Shown here: in pieces, positions 1 through 8,475 of the stretch | Position numbering within the stretch: position 1 is the first letter of the stretch | How the letters are laid out: each line of letters opens with the position of its first letter | From: Martelella endophytica | Lineage (GTDB): Bacteria; Pseudomonadota; Alphaproteobacteria; Rhizobiales; Rhizobiaceae | DNA length: 64,000 nt | NCBI RefSeq assembly: GCF_000960975.1 | Contig: NZ_CP010803.1 | Location: 186,001-250,000, forward strand | Direction: 5' to 3' | The notes under the pieces: model-generated | The model's database searches: none | What the model was told of the DNA's origin: nothing | The model's input: the letters and a program-made list of their open reading frames with translations, nothing else | Position numbers and translations under genes: made by a program

Positions 1-453
1 CAGACAACCTCGCTCCGGCCGGGTCAGTATGTTTCTGAGAGTTCCAGCGTCGTCACGCTCGTCGAAACCGGCACAACCGTCATCGAGGCCAATTTCAAGG
101 AAACGGAGCTGACCCATATGCGCCCCGGCCAGCCCGTGGACGTCACCATCGACGCCTATCCGGATGTCACCATCCGGGGCACGGTCGAAAGTCTCGGCGC
201 CGGCACAGGCTCTGCGTTCTCGCTGATCCCGGCTCAAAATGCCAGCGGCAACTGGGTCAAGGTGGTCCAGCGCGTGCCGGTGCGCATCGCCCTTGAGCCC
301 GAAGACGAAACGCCGCCGCTACGCGTCGGTATGAGCGCGCTCGTCGAAGTCGACACGGGACATGCGCGCGGATTACCGGACTTCGTCAGGAGCGCGCTTG
401 CCACCGTCGGCATCGGAACCACCGCCATTGCCGCCGAGGCCGATCCGCGATGA
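1..453 (+). CDS. HlyD/EmrA-family membrane fusion protein, C-terminal part
   Basis: The frame is open from the first base, so the gene starts upstream of the window and only the last 150 residues are seen. They contain the typical beta-barrel of periplasmic adaptors: TVIEANFKETELTHMRPGQP followed by DVTIDAYPDVTIRGTVESLGAGTG and the SLIPAQNASGNWVKVVQRVPVRI segment found in EmrA-like proteins. The family links an inner-membrane pump to an outer-membrane channel. The stop overlaps the start of the MFS pump gene by 4 nt (ATGA), so the two are translationally coupled and probably form one drug-efflux unit. Substrate cannot be inferred. Confidence 0.93.
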   Translation, partial: QTTSLRPGQYVSESSSVVTLVETGTTVIEANFKETELTHMRPGQPVDVTIDAYPDVTIRGTVESLGAGTGSAFSLIPAQNASGNWVKVVQRVPVRIALEPEDETPPLRVGMSALVEVDTGHARGLPDFVRSALATVGIGTTAIAAEADPR

Positions 454-1994
454 GCACCGGCGCTTCCGAGCCGGTCGACATGCTGAACATCCCCCACAAG
501 GGGCTGCTGTCCATTTCCATCATGCTGGCCACCATCATGCAGGTGCTCGACACGACCATCGCCAACGTGGCGCTGCCATCGATGCGCGGGTCGCTCGGCG
601 CCAGCCAGGACCAGATCACCTGGGTGCTGACCTCCTACATCGTCGCCTCGGCCATCGTCACCCCGGTCACCGGCTGGCTTTCCGACCGCTTCGGTCTGCG
701 CCAGATCTTCATCATTTCGGCCGCCGGTTTCGTGGTCACCTCGATGGCCTGCGGCATGGCCTCCTCGCTGAACGAAATGGTCGCCTTCCGCATCGCCCAG
801 GGCCTGTTCGGTGCCTGCCTCGTGCCGCTGTCGCAAACCGTCCTGCTCGACATCAACCCGCGCGAACGTCACGGCCAGGCCATGGCCGTCTGGGGTATGG
901 GGGTGATGCTCGGGCCGATCATCGGCCCGACTCTCGGCGGCTGGCTCACCGAAAACTGGGGCTGGCGCTATGTCTTCTACGTCAACCTGCCCGTCGGCCT
1001 GCTGGCGCTCGCCGGCATGTTCATGTTCCTGCCGAAAACACCGCCGAAGGTCCGCCGTTTCGACTTCTTCGGCTTTACCATGCTGGCCATCGCCATTGGC
1101 GCGCTGCAGATGGTGCTCGACCGCGGACAGGCGCAGGACTGGTATCAGTCGACCGAAATCTGGCTCGAAACCGGGCTTTTCGTCTCCGGACTTTGGGTTT
1201 TCGCCATCCATATCCGCAATGCCCGCGATCCGTTCATCTCGCTGCATGTGCTGAAGGACACCAACCTGCTGACCGCACTGGCTCTCATCGCCCTCGTCGG
1301 CGCCATGGTGCTCGGCGGCTCGGCCCTCCTGCCCTCGATGCTGCAGGATATTCTCGGCTACACCGCGAGCCGCTCCGGCCTGATCATGGCGCCGCGTGGC
1401 TTCGGCACGATGGTAGCGATGATGCTTTACGGCCGGCTCTCGAACCGTATCGATGCGCGGGCGGCCATTCTTCTCGGGCTGACGCTGACGGCCTGGTCCA
1501 TGCTGATGATGACCCGGTTCTCCGTTGACATGGGCGAAGGCCCCATCATCACCAGCGGCATCATCCAGGGCTTCGGCCTAGGTCTCGTCTTCGTACCATT
1601 GTCGGCGCTCGCCTATGCGACGCTCGAAGCGCGCTACCGGGCGGAGGCGGCCGGCCTGTTCAGTCTGGTTCGCAACATCGGCTCCAGTGTCGGCATATCG
1701 CTGCTGTCGACCGTGCTCGCCTGGAATGTCGCGATCAACCGCACCGAGATGACCGCGCAGATCACCGAAAGCGGCCCGCGGCTTGCCGACATGGCGGAAA
1801 AGACGGGCTTCCCGCACACGGTGCTGGTCTATCTGGTCAACAGCGAGATCAGTCTTCAGGCATCGATGATTGCCTATCTCGATGACTTCAAGCTGATGAT
1901 GATCGTGACCTTCGCCCTGATGCCGCTGGTGCTCTTGATGCGCAAGCCGGGCGGACCGAAAGTGACGCGCGTCGTCGTCGACGCCGGCCACTGA
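450..1994 (+). CDS. DHA2-family MFS drug efflux transporter (EmrB-like)
   Basis: 514 residues, the usual length for 14-TM DHA2 proton antiporters (EmrB/QacA). Visible signatures are LDTTIANVALPSM in TM1, motif A GWLSDRFGLRQ near residue 72, and the antiporter motif C region GMGVMLGPIIGPTLGGWLTENWGWR near residues 150-174. It exports hydrophobic compounds across the inner membrane together with the adaptor encoded just upstream. The start ATG overlaps that gene's stop by 4 nt. Substrate is unknown. It ends 51 bp before a convergent TRAP gene. Confidence 0.95.
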   Translation: MSTGASEPVDMLNIPHKGLLSISIMLATIMQVLDTTIANVALPSMRGSLGASQDQITWVLTSYIVASAIVTPVTGWLSDRFGLRQIFIISAAGFVVTSMACGMASSLNEMVAFRIAQGLFGACLVPLSQTVLLDINPRERHGQAMAVWGMGVMLGPIIGPTLGGWLTENWGWRYVFYVNLPVGLLALAGMFMFLPKTPPKVRRFDFFGFTMLAIAIGALQMVLDRGQAQDWYQSTEIWLETGLFVSGLWVFAIHIRNARDPFISLHVLKDTNLLTALALIALVGAMVLGGSALLPSMLQDILGYTASRSGLIMAPRGFGTMVAMMLYGRLSNRIDARAAILLGLTLTAWSMLMMTRFSVDMGEGPIITSGIIQGFGLGLVFVPLSALAYATLEARYRAEAAGLFSLVRNIGSSVGISLLSTVLAWNVAINRTEMTAQITESGPRLADMAEKTGFPHTVLVYLVNSEISLQASMIAYLDDFKLMMIVTFALMPLVLLMRKPGGPKVTRVVVDAGH

Positions 1995-2008
1995 TCGGCC
2001 GCAAGAAA

Positions 2009-2036
2009 GGTGCGGCATGCCGGAGCGCGCCGCACC
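2009..2036 (-). terminator. Hairpin between convergent emrB-like and dctP genes
   Basis: GGTGCGGC and GCCGCACC form a perfect 8-bp stem with a 12-nt loop. Read on the minus strand the stem is followed by TTTCTT, so it most plausibly terminates the dctP transcript. It occupies most of the 51-bp gap. Confidence 0.55.
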
Positions 2037-2045
2037 AAGGAAGCG

Positions 2046-3110
2046 TTACTGCGCCAGTTCGACGGTGCGCTGGTCGTTTACCGTGGCTTCCGCCTGTTCG
2101 ACCGCATTGGTGAAGGTCTCGAAAATCTCGTCACCGCCATCCATGGAGCCCTTGAACCATTCGAAGACGGGCTGCACGGCGTCGCGGAAGGCTGCCTTTT
2201 CCTCCTCCGTCGGCACATAGATCTCCCCGCCATCGGCGACGAATTCCTCATAGGCGGCGATTTCCTTGCGCTTCGGGCTGGCGAAGGTCGCCTGCTGCAG
2301 GGCGTAGAAGGCATCGACGACAATGCGGCGCTGAACTTCGGTGAGGTTCATGAAGCGGTCGTTCGACATCCACCAGAAGGCGGCCATATAGGAGTGGCGG
2401 TCGAGCGTGAGATATTTGAGGCCGGCGTCCGGGAACTTCATGTTCATGATGTCGGTGATGCCGTTGGCCGTGCCCTGCACCACGCCGGTTTGCAGCGAGG
2501 TGAAGAGTTCCGGCCAGGCGATCGGCGTCGGCGCGGCACCGAGCGCCTTCACCAGTTCCTGCGGCAGTTCCGCCGGCACGGTGCGCATCTTCAGCCCTGC
2601 CATGTCGGCCGGTGTCTTGATCGTGTGCTCCGTATTGGCGAAATTGCGCCAGCCACCGGTGTTGCCGATGGTCATCAGCCGCATGGTGCCGCCGCTGTCG
2701 GCCAGCGCAAGGTTGCGCAGATCCGCGGTGAACGGTCCGCCGAGAACCGCCTCGGCCACGCGATCGTTATCCATCAGATAGGGCAGATCCAGGACCTGCA
2801 GATAGGGGAACAGACCCGCCGCGCCGCCCGAGGTCGACATGTAGACATCGATCGTGCCATCGGCGATGCCCTGCAGGCATTCCTCGCCGGTGGCGCAGAT
2901 CTGCGTGCCCATGAAGATATCGACGGTCATCGTGCCGTTGGAGGCGTTTTCGATATAGTTCTTGAACACGACGAGGCCATCATAGTCCTCGTCGTTCTCG
3001 TTGGAATTGGCGGTTGCCCTCAGCGTGATGTCGGCAGCCGAAGCCAGGCCTCCGGTCACGCAGACAAGCGCGGTGGCGACGAGCGCCCCCCGCATCAGGT
3101 GTTTCAGCAT
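2046..3110 (-). CDS. dctP: TRAP transporter substrate-binding protein (DctP family)
   Basis: 354 residues. The N-terminus has a Sec signal peptide (basic MLKHLMR, hydrophobic core, cleavage after LASA). The mature part has DctP-type features: LRATANSNENDEDYDGLVVFK, GTQICATGEECLQGIADGTID, and GLKMRTVPAELPQELVKALGA containing the conserved Arg that usually binds the carboxylate of the ligand. It is the periplasmic receptor for the QM permease encoded upstream in the same operon (order Q-M-P). Ligand probably an organic acid; not determined. The gap to dctM is 38 bp. Confidence 0.93.
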   Translation of the reverse strand: MLKHLMRGALVATALVCVTGGLASAADITLRATANSNENDEDYDGLVVFKNYIENASNGTMTVDIFMGTQICATGEECLQGIADGTIDVYMSTSGGAAGLFPYLQVLDLPYLMDNDRVAEAVLGGPFTADLRNLALADSGGTMRLMTIGNTGGWRNFANTEHTIKTPADMAGLKMRTVPAELPQELVKALGAAPTPIAWPELFTSLQTGVVQGTANGITDIMNMKFPDAGLKYLTLDRHSYMAAFWWMSNDRFMNLTEVQRRIVVDAFYALQQATFASPKRKEIAAYEEFVADGGEIYVPTEEEKAAFRDAVQPVFEWFKGSMDGGDEIFETFTNAVEQAEATVNDQRTVELAQ

Positions 3111-3148
3111 GGTGTCCTCCCTTTTCTGGTTGTCTCACTCATAGCGCA

Positions 3149-4441
3149 TTAATTCAGGAAACCGAACAGGCGCGGCAGCGTCAGGCTGAGCGCCGGAACA
3201 TAGGTGATGAGAAAGATGACAGCGACCTCGACGGCGAGGAACGGCAGCACGGCCCGCGCCACCGTCTCGACCTTGAGCCGCGAGACCGAGGCGGTGACGA
3301 ACAGCACCAGCCCCATCGGCGGCGTCATCAGCCCGACCGTGAGATTGACCGCCATGATGATGGCGAAGTGCACAGGCTCGACGCCCATCTGCACGAAGAT
3401 CGGCCCGAGGATCGGCCCCAGGATGATGATCGCCGGCCCCGCATCCAGAAACATGCCGACAATGAACAGCAGCACGTTGATCAGGAACAGCAGCAGCAGC
3501 GGGTTCTCGGTGAGGCTCAACATGAAGCCGGCGAGCATTTCCGGCGTGTGCGCCAGCGACGCGACCGTCTTGAAGGCCATGGCCGCACCAACGAGCAGCA
3601 GCACCACGGATGAGGTTAGCCCGGCCCGCGTCAGGATCGACGGCACATCGGAAAACTTCAGCGTGCGCAGCACGAAGAAGCCGATGAAGAAGGCATAGGC
3701 GACGGCGATCGCCGAGGCCTCCGTCGGGGTGAAGATGCCGCCCAGAATGCCGCCCATGATGATGATCGGCGTCAGCAGCGGCCAGAAGGCCTTGAGGCTC
3801 GCCTCGCCGCGCTCTTTCCAGCTCGCCCGTGGTTTTGCCGCTGGCAGGCCCTCGCGCTCCGCCAGGAAACGGACCAGCACCATCAGCGCCAGCCCGATGA
3901 CCACTCCCGGCACGACCCCCGCCAGAAACAGCGCCGCGACACTTTCGCCCATGACATAGGCATAGATGATCATGATGCCCGACGGCGGAATGATCGGGCC
4001 GATGATCGAGGAGGCTGCGGTGACGGCGGCGGCGAACTTGCGCGAATAGCCCTCACGCTCCATGGCCGGGATCATCATCGAGCCGAGCGCCGAGACATCC
4101 GCCACGGCCGAGCCCGAGAGGCCGGCAAAGAGCATCGAGGAAAGGATGTTCACATGCGCCAGACCGGCGCGGAAGTGGCCGATCACGGCCTGAGAGAATT
4201 CCACCAGCCTTGCGGTGATGCCGGCCCGGTTCATCAGTTCGCCGGCAAGCATGAAGAACGGCACGGCCATCAGCGGGAAGCTGTCCATGCCATTATAGAC
4301 GTTGCGGTAAAGCAGCACGATGTCGCGTTCCTGGCCGTTGAACCAGAGCAGCAGCGCCGGTGCGGCGATCAGTGCGAAGACCACCGGCAGACCGATGAAC
4401 AGGAAGACGAGGAAGAGCGGCAGGAACAGGCTCAGCATCAT
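3149..4441 (-). CDS. dctM: TRAP transporter large permease (DctM family)
   Basis: 430 residues, starting at the ATG that overlaps the dctQ stop (GAATGATG). A longer reading to about 4840 is only the dctQ gene in another frame. About 12 hydrophobic segments are seen, with DctM hallmarks FPLMAVPFFMLAGELMNRAG, GSAVADVSALGSMMIPAMEREG and SSIIGPIIPPSGIMIIYAYV. It forms the sodium-coupled translocation pathway in the inner membrane with the small DctQ subunit. Placed between dctQ and dctP on the minus strand. Confidence 0.95.
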   Translation of the reverse strand: MMLSLFLPLFLVFLFIGLPVVFALIAAPALLLWFNGQERDIVLLYRNVYNGMDSFPLMAVPFFMLAGELMNRAGITARLVEFSQAVIGHFRAGLAHVNILSSMLFAGLSGSAVADVSALGSMMIPAMEREGYSRKFAAAVTAASSIIGPIIPPSGIMIIYAYVMGESVAALFLAGVVPGVVIGLALMVLVRFLAEREGLPAAKPRASWKERGEASLKAFWPLLTPIIIMGGILGGIFTPTEASAIAVAYAFFIGFFVLRTLKFSDVPSILTRAGLTSSVVLLLVGAAMAFKTVASLAHTPEMLAGFMLSLTENPLLLLFLINVLLFIVGMFLDAGPAIIILGPILGPIFVQMGVEPVHFAIIMAVNLTVGLMTPPMGLVLFVTASVSRLKVETVARAVLPFLAVEVAVIFLITYVPALSLTLPRLFGFLN

Positions 4442-5028
4442 TCGCCCTCGAGCGTCCGGTCGACGGGAAGCGGTTCCAGCCGGTCGCCGGCGCCGCCAAG
4501 GCTCGCGAGCAGGCGCAGCACCATCTCGCAATTGACCGACAGCATCAGCGTCACGCCGGTCGCGAGCGAAGCCATCATCGCCGCGCGCGGCACCTTCATC
4601 CACTCGGTCATGTCGATCGAGACCGGGAGCTGCAGCGCCGGCATGGCGAAGCGCCCGCCGATCCCCGTGACCTCGGCCCAGCCGATGCGCATCGCCGCAT
4701 AGAGAACGACGGCCGACACCAGCGCCATGGCGAGACTGAGGATCAGGGCCAGCCGGACGGGCAGGAAACGCGAGACCATGTCGATACTGACGAAGCCGCC
4801 GTGGCGAAAAGCCGTCGGCGCCATCAGCCCGACCATCCACAGCATCAGGAAGCGTGCAAGTTCCTCGGTCCAGGCAAGCGCGTCGTTCAGCACATAGCGG
4901 AAGAAGACCTGGATGAGGATGGTGATGACCATCAGCCCGACGAGAGCCGCCCCGAGCAGGAGGCAGAACCTGAGCAGCGGCGCGTTGACCCGCGCGAGAA
5001 ATTTGGCCAAAGCCAGCAGAGGACCCAT
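4438..5028 (-). CDS. dctQ: TRAP transporter small permease (DctQ family)
   Basis: 196 residues with four hydrophobic segments. DctQ features are FRYVLNDALAWTEELARFLMLWMVGLMAPTAFRHGGFVSIDM and MTEWMKVPRAAM near the C-terminus. The frame is open to about 5400, but the first 124 residues of that reading are not hydrophobic-subunit-like. The ATG at 5028 (MGPLLALAKF), with GGAAAG just upstream, gives the normal family length. First gene of the Q-M-P operon. Its promoter must lie in 5029-5258. Confidence 0.9.
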   Translation of the reverse strand: MGPLLALAKFLARVNAPLLRFCLLLGAALVGLMVITILIQVFFRYVLNDALAWTEELARFLMLWMVGLMAPTAFRHGGFVSIDMVSRFLPVRLALILSLAMALVSAVVLYAAMRIGWAEVTGIGGRFAMPALQLPVSIDMTEWMKVPRAAMMASLATGVTLMLSVNCEMVLRLLASLGGAGDRLEPLPVDRTLEGE

Positions 5029-5302
5029 CAGCTTTCCGTGTTCACCGCCCCGGTTGAAAGCTCTGCCGCCGCCAGACGCCGCACGCGACCGCTTTCTTGC
5101 GCCGTCCACAGGATATCCGGAGATGCCGTGGCCGAAGCACGTCTTTTGGTGAGCTATACACGGCGCATCGGCAGGCGGCAAACGACTGTCGTGAAACCAA
5201 CAGGCACTTGCTTGCGTATTCGTGAGCTGAAACGCTGAATTTGATGGACGGAGGCGCAATGTCAGCGGTAACTTCAACGGAAACCCTAACGCCCAGACCA
5301 CC

Positions 5303-6544
5303 ATGCGCCGACCGCTACTCGACTTTGACACATCCGCACCGCGCCAGGACGGCGATACCCTGGACATCATTCTCGAGACGGTCCGCACCCATCTCGACAT
5401 GGATGTCGCCTATGTCTCTGAGATCATCGGCGACGATGCCGTGTTCCGGGCGGCGAGCGCACCGGGTCGCGAGGCGCTTGTCGGCCCCGGCAAGACGATG
5501 GACCTCCGGCAGGTCTATTGCCGGCGGATCATCGACGGCGCCCTGCCGCGGCTGATGGCGGACACCAGCAAGCACCCGCTCGCCGTCGCGCTGCCGATCA
5601 CCAGTGCCGTGCCGATCGGCTGCCATATGAGCGTGCCGCTGCTGCGCGAAGACGGCAGTGTCTACGGCATGTTCTGCTGCCTCGGCACCAAGCCCAACCC
5701 TTCCCTCGGCCAACGCGACCTGGAGGTGATGGAAACCTTCGCCAATCTCGCAAGCCGCCAGATCAACGAAGGCATCCAGCGCCGCAAGGAAATCGCCGCT
5801 GCGGAGGAGCGTATCGAAGCTGCGCTGCGCGAGGATGGGTTCCACATGGTGCTGCAGCCGATCGTCTCGCTTGCGACCGGTACCCCGATCAAGTTCGAGG
5901 CTCTGTCGCGGTTCAACGGCCTCCCGCAACGCCCGCCGAACCTCTGGTATGATGAGGCGCACCGCATCGGCCGGCAGGTGGAGCTCGAGATTGCTTCGAT
6001 CGAGAACGCGCTGCGGCTGCTTGAGCGGCTGCCCGCCGACATGTCGATCGGCGTCAATGCCTCACCCGCCACCATCGCCACCGGCGCCCTGACCGAGGTC
6101 GTCCGCAGGTCCGAGCCGAAGCGCATCATCGTCGAGATCACCGAGCATGCGGTCGTCGAAGACCATGACAGCCTTGCCGCCGAACTTTCGAACCTGCGCC
6201 GCCTAGGGGTGAAAACCGCTGTCGATGATGTCGGGGCAGGTTTCTCGGGCCTCGTCGCCCTTTTGAAAATGCAGCCCGACATCCTGAAACTCGACGTCGA
6301 GCTCATCCGCGACATCGATACCAACCCGGCCAAGCAGGCGCTGGTGCTCGGCATGGTCCATTTCGCCGAACAGACCGGCGCGATCACCATCGCCGAGGGG
6401 GTGGAAACGGAAGCCGAGCGCGAAACGCTGAAGAGCCTGCGCGTCGTCAACGGCCAGGGTTATCTCTTCGGCCGTCCGATGGCGATCGCCGCCGCGCTGG
6501 AGTGGCTGGCGGCAAACCGCGACCCGGCGGCGCGGGCGACCTGA
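5303..6544 (+). CDS. GAF-EAL cyclic-di-GMP phosphodiesterase
   Basis: 413 residues. Residues about 20-160 form a GAF-like sensor (HLDMDVAYVSEIIGDDAVFRA, PIGCHMSVPLL, GSVYGMFCCLG). Residues about 175-405 form an EAL domain. Catalytic-type motifs are intact: EALSRF (ExLxR), GVNASP, ITEHAVVEDH, DDVGAGFSGL, KLDVELIRDI, AEGVETEAE and QGYLFGRP, so c-di-GMP hydrolysis to pGpG is likely. Soluble, no membrane segment. Odd point: the only ATG in this frame (5303) has no Shine-Dalgarno sequence, while a good one (GGAGG) precedes an ATG at 5259 in another frame. See findings. Confidence 0.9.
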   Translation: MRRPLLDFDTSAPRQDGDTLDIILETVRTHLDMDVAYVSEIIGDDAVFRAASAPGREALVGPGKTMDLRQVYCRRIIDGALPRLMADTSKHPLAVALPITSAVPIGCHMSVPLLREDGSVYGMFCCLGTKPNPSLGQRDLEVMETFANLASRQINEGIQRRKEIAAAEERIEAALREDGFHMVLQPIVSLATGTPIKFEALSRFNGLPQRPPNLWYDEAHRIGRQVELEIASIENALRLLERLPADMSIGVNASPATIATGALTEVVRRSEPKRIIVEITEHAVVEDHDSLAAELSNLRRLGVKTAVDDVGAGFSGLVALLKMQPDILKLDVELIRDIDTNPAKQALVLGMVHFAEQTGAITIAEGVETEAERETLKSLRVVNGQGYLFGRPMAIAAALEWLAANRDPAARAT

Positions 6545-6699
6545 GAAGGCCCTCCATCGCATCCAGACATCGCTCGAGCCTTGGAGATCTCCAGCCCGCC
6601 GCGGGCATCAAGGCTGGTGGCGGCGGTGCGCTGCTTGTCACACCGGGAAATATCGATTAAGCGCACCGTCTTAACCGGCTTTTGTGGTAGTCAGTCCTC

Positions 6700-7149
6700 A
6701 TGATCACGCTCAAGACCAAATATGCCTTGAAGGCCCTGATGGTGCTGGCGGACGAGAAGGCCGCGAAGGGCGATGCGCTGCGCATTGAAGAAATCGCCAA
6801 GCGCTCGGACGCGCCGAAGCGGTTTCTCGAGCATATTCTGCTCGACCTGAAACGGGCCGGCTTCATCGGCTCGCGCCGCGGCCGCAACGGCGGCTACGAG
6901 CTCATCAAGGATGCCAGGACGATCTCGCTTGCGACCGTGCTGCGCCTGATCGACGGCCCGCTCGCGCCCCTGCCGTGTCTGTCGCGCAACGCCTATCAGC
7001 GCTGCGAGGACTGCACGGACGAAGAGACCTGTCGCGTGCGGGCCGTGTTTGGCGGGTTCTATTCTGCCTATATCCTGATGGTCGAATCCCTGACGCTAGC
7101 GGATCTGCAGCAAGACGCCCGCCCCCTTGAGCGCTTCGGACTGAACTGA
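6700..7149 (+). CDS. Rrf2-family transcriptional regulator with four cysteines
   Basis: 149 residues. The N-terminal winged helix (KTKYALKALMVLAD, IEEIAKRSDAPKRFLEHILLDLKRAGFIGSRRG, GGYELIKDA) is diagnostic of Rrf2. Cysteines at 93, 102, 105 and 111 (PCLSRNAYQRCEDC then ETC) lie where IscR, NsrR and RirA bind an iron-sulfur cluster, though the spacing differs, so a cluster or thiol sensor is likely. It is 189 bp upstream of, and co-directional with, a sulfate transporter operon, which suggests it controls sulfur assimilation. Other Rrf2 roles (iron, NO, cysteine as in CymR) cannot be excluded. Confidence 0.92.
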   Translation: MITLKTKYALKALMVLADEKAAKGDALRIEEIAKRSDAPKRFLEHILLDLKRAGFIGSRRGRNGGYELIKDARTISLATVLRLIDGPLAPLPCLSRNAYQRCEDCTDEETCRVRAVFGGFYSAYILMVESLTLADLQQDARPLERFGLN

Positions 7150-7175
7150 ATTTCCGTTCAAAATCAACAGCTTTT

Positions 7176-7219
7176 AATCACGACCAATATAAACGTGTTT
7201 TTGCTGTTGCAAATCACGA
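7176..7219 (+). promoter_or_regulatory. AT-rich upstream region of sulfate operon with AATCACGA direct repeats
   Basis: The gap 7150-7338 is much richer in A+T than its surroundings. It has two copies of AATCACGA at 7176-7183 and 7212-7219, 36 bp apart, and a GTCGTATTAATCG stretch at 7228-7240. It is the natural place for the cys promoter and for binding by the adjacent Rrf2 protein. The binding role is inferred only. Confidence 0.4.
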
Positions 7220-7338
7220 TAAAGTCTGTCGTATTAATCGTATCTTGCATAGAGGCCCGTCTGCGGCGCCAAAGCCGCTACCGGGTTCGCGTCAAGACCG
7301 CCGCGTGAAGCGGCCCGTGGCCAGCAGAGGAGAGCCAG

Positions 7339-8472
7339 ATGTACCGCACCGTCGTGATCGATCTTCATGTACTCGCACTTGGCCTGGCGGCCGATGGCCA
7401 GCCTCCATCGAAAGCCCCCGAAAAATCAGCCCGCCCCAAAAGCCGCAAAGCCAAGGCCCAGTCCGGCTGGCGCCAAAGGCTTGCGGGCGTCTTCACCGGA
7501 CTCGGCATGCTGCTCGCGGCCGCCGCATCCGCCGAGGCCAGGGATGAGCTGCTCAATGTCTCATACGACCCGACCCGCGAATTCTACAGGCAATATAACG
7601 AACTGTTCGAAAGCTGGTGGCAGGCCGAGGGTCATGAGCCGATCACCATCAAGCAGTCGCATGGCGGCTCCGGCGGCCAGGCCCGTGCGGTGATCGACGG
7701 GCTGGAGGCCTCGGTGGTGACGCTGGCGCTTTCGGCCGACATCGACGCCATCGCCGAGCAGACCGGCAAGATCCCGGCGGACTGGCAATCGCGCCTGCCG
7801 CACAATTCCTCGCCCTATACCTCGACGATCGTGTTTCTGATCCGCGCCGGAAACCCGAAGGGCATTCACGACTGGGGTGACCTCGTGCGCGACGATGTGC
7901 AGGTCATCACACCGAACCCCAAGACCTCCGGCGGCGCACGCTGGAACTTCCTCGCCGCCTGGGGTTGGGCGATGAAGCAATACGGAAACGACGAGAACCA
8001 GGCCAAGGCCTATCTGTCGGCGCTCTTCCACAACGTTCCGGTGCTCGACACGGGCGCGCGCGGCGCCACCAACACCTTCACCCAGCGCGGCATCGGCGAT
8101 GTCCTGCTTGCCTGGGAGAACGAGGCCTTCCTGGCGCTCGCCGAAGCCGGCGATGGCGCGTTCGAAGTCGTCGTGCCATCTGTTTCGGTTCTGGCCGAGC
8201 CGCCCGTGGCGCTCGTCGACGGCAACATCACCACTGACGAAGAGCGTACGGCCGCAACTGCCTATCTGGAACACCTGTACAGCCCGGAAGCCCAGGCGCT
8301 GGCGCTGAAGAACTTCTACAGGGCCTGGGACACCTCCGCGGCCGCGCCCGAAGACATTGCCCGCCTGCCAGACGTGGAACGCCTGACGATCGATTCCTTC
8401 GGCGGTTGGGCCAAGGTACAGCCGGCCTTCTTCGGCGACGGCGGCATCTTCGACCAGATCTACGGGGAATAG
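7339..8472 (+). CDS. Sulfate ABC transporter periplasmic substrate-binding protein
   Basis: 377 residues. From about residue 70 it matches Sbp/CysP: LLNVSYDPTREFYRQYN, SHGGSGGQARAVIDGLEASVVTLALSAD, PYTSTIVFLIRAGNPKGI, NPKTSGGARWNFLAAWGW and TNTFTQRGIGDVLLAWENE. It binds sulfate (or thiosulfate) in the periplasm for CysTWA. The chosen ATG has a clear AGAGGAGAG site. The N-terminus is unusual: about 50 polar, Lys/Arg-rich residues come before the hydrophobic signal core LAGVFTGLGMLLAAAASAEA. First gene of the operon; cysT follows after 3 nt. Confidence 0.95.
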   Translation: MYRTVVIDLHVLALGLAADGQPPSKAPEKSARPKSRKAKAQSGWRQRLAGVFTGLGMLLAAAASAEARDELLNVSYDPTREFYRQYNELFESWWQAEGHEPITIKQSHGGSGGQARAVIDGLEASVVTLALSADIDAIAEQTGKIPADWQSRLPHNSSPYTSTIVFLIRAGNPKGIHDWGDLVRDDVQVITPNPKTSGGARWNFLAAWGWAMKQYGNDENQAKAYLSALFHNVPVLDTGARGATNTFTQRGIGDVLLAWENEAFLALAEAGDGAFEVVVPSVSVLAEPPVALVDGNITTDEERTAATAYLEHLYSPEAQALALKNFYRAWDTSAAAPEDIARLPDVERLTIDSFGGWAKVQPAFFGDGGIFDQIYGE

Positions 8473-8475
8473 GCC

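Noticed and set aside
4442..4840. N-terminal extension of dctM
   Set aside because: It is the dctQ coding region in another frame. The real start overlaps the dctQ stop.
5029..5400. 124-residue N-terminal extension of dctQ
   Set aside because: Polar, Ser/Arg-rich and outside the normal DctQ length; it overlaps the GAF-EAL start on the other strand.
7150..7338. S-box or SAM-II-type riboswitch upstream of the sulfate operon
   Set aside because: No recognisable aptamer core; the AT-rich stretch better fits a protein-regulated promoter.
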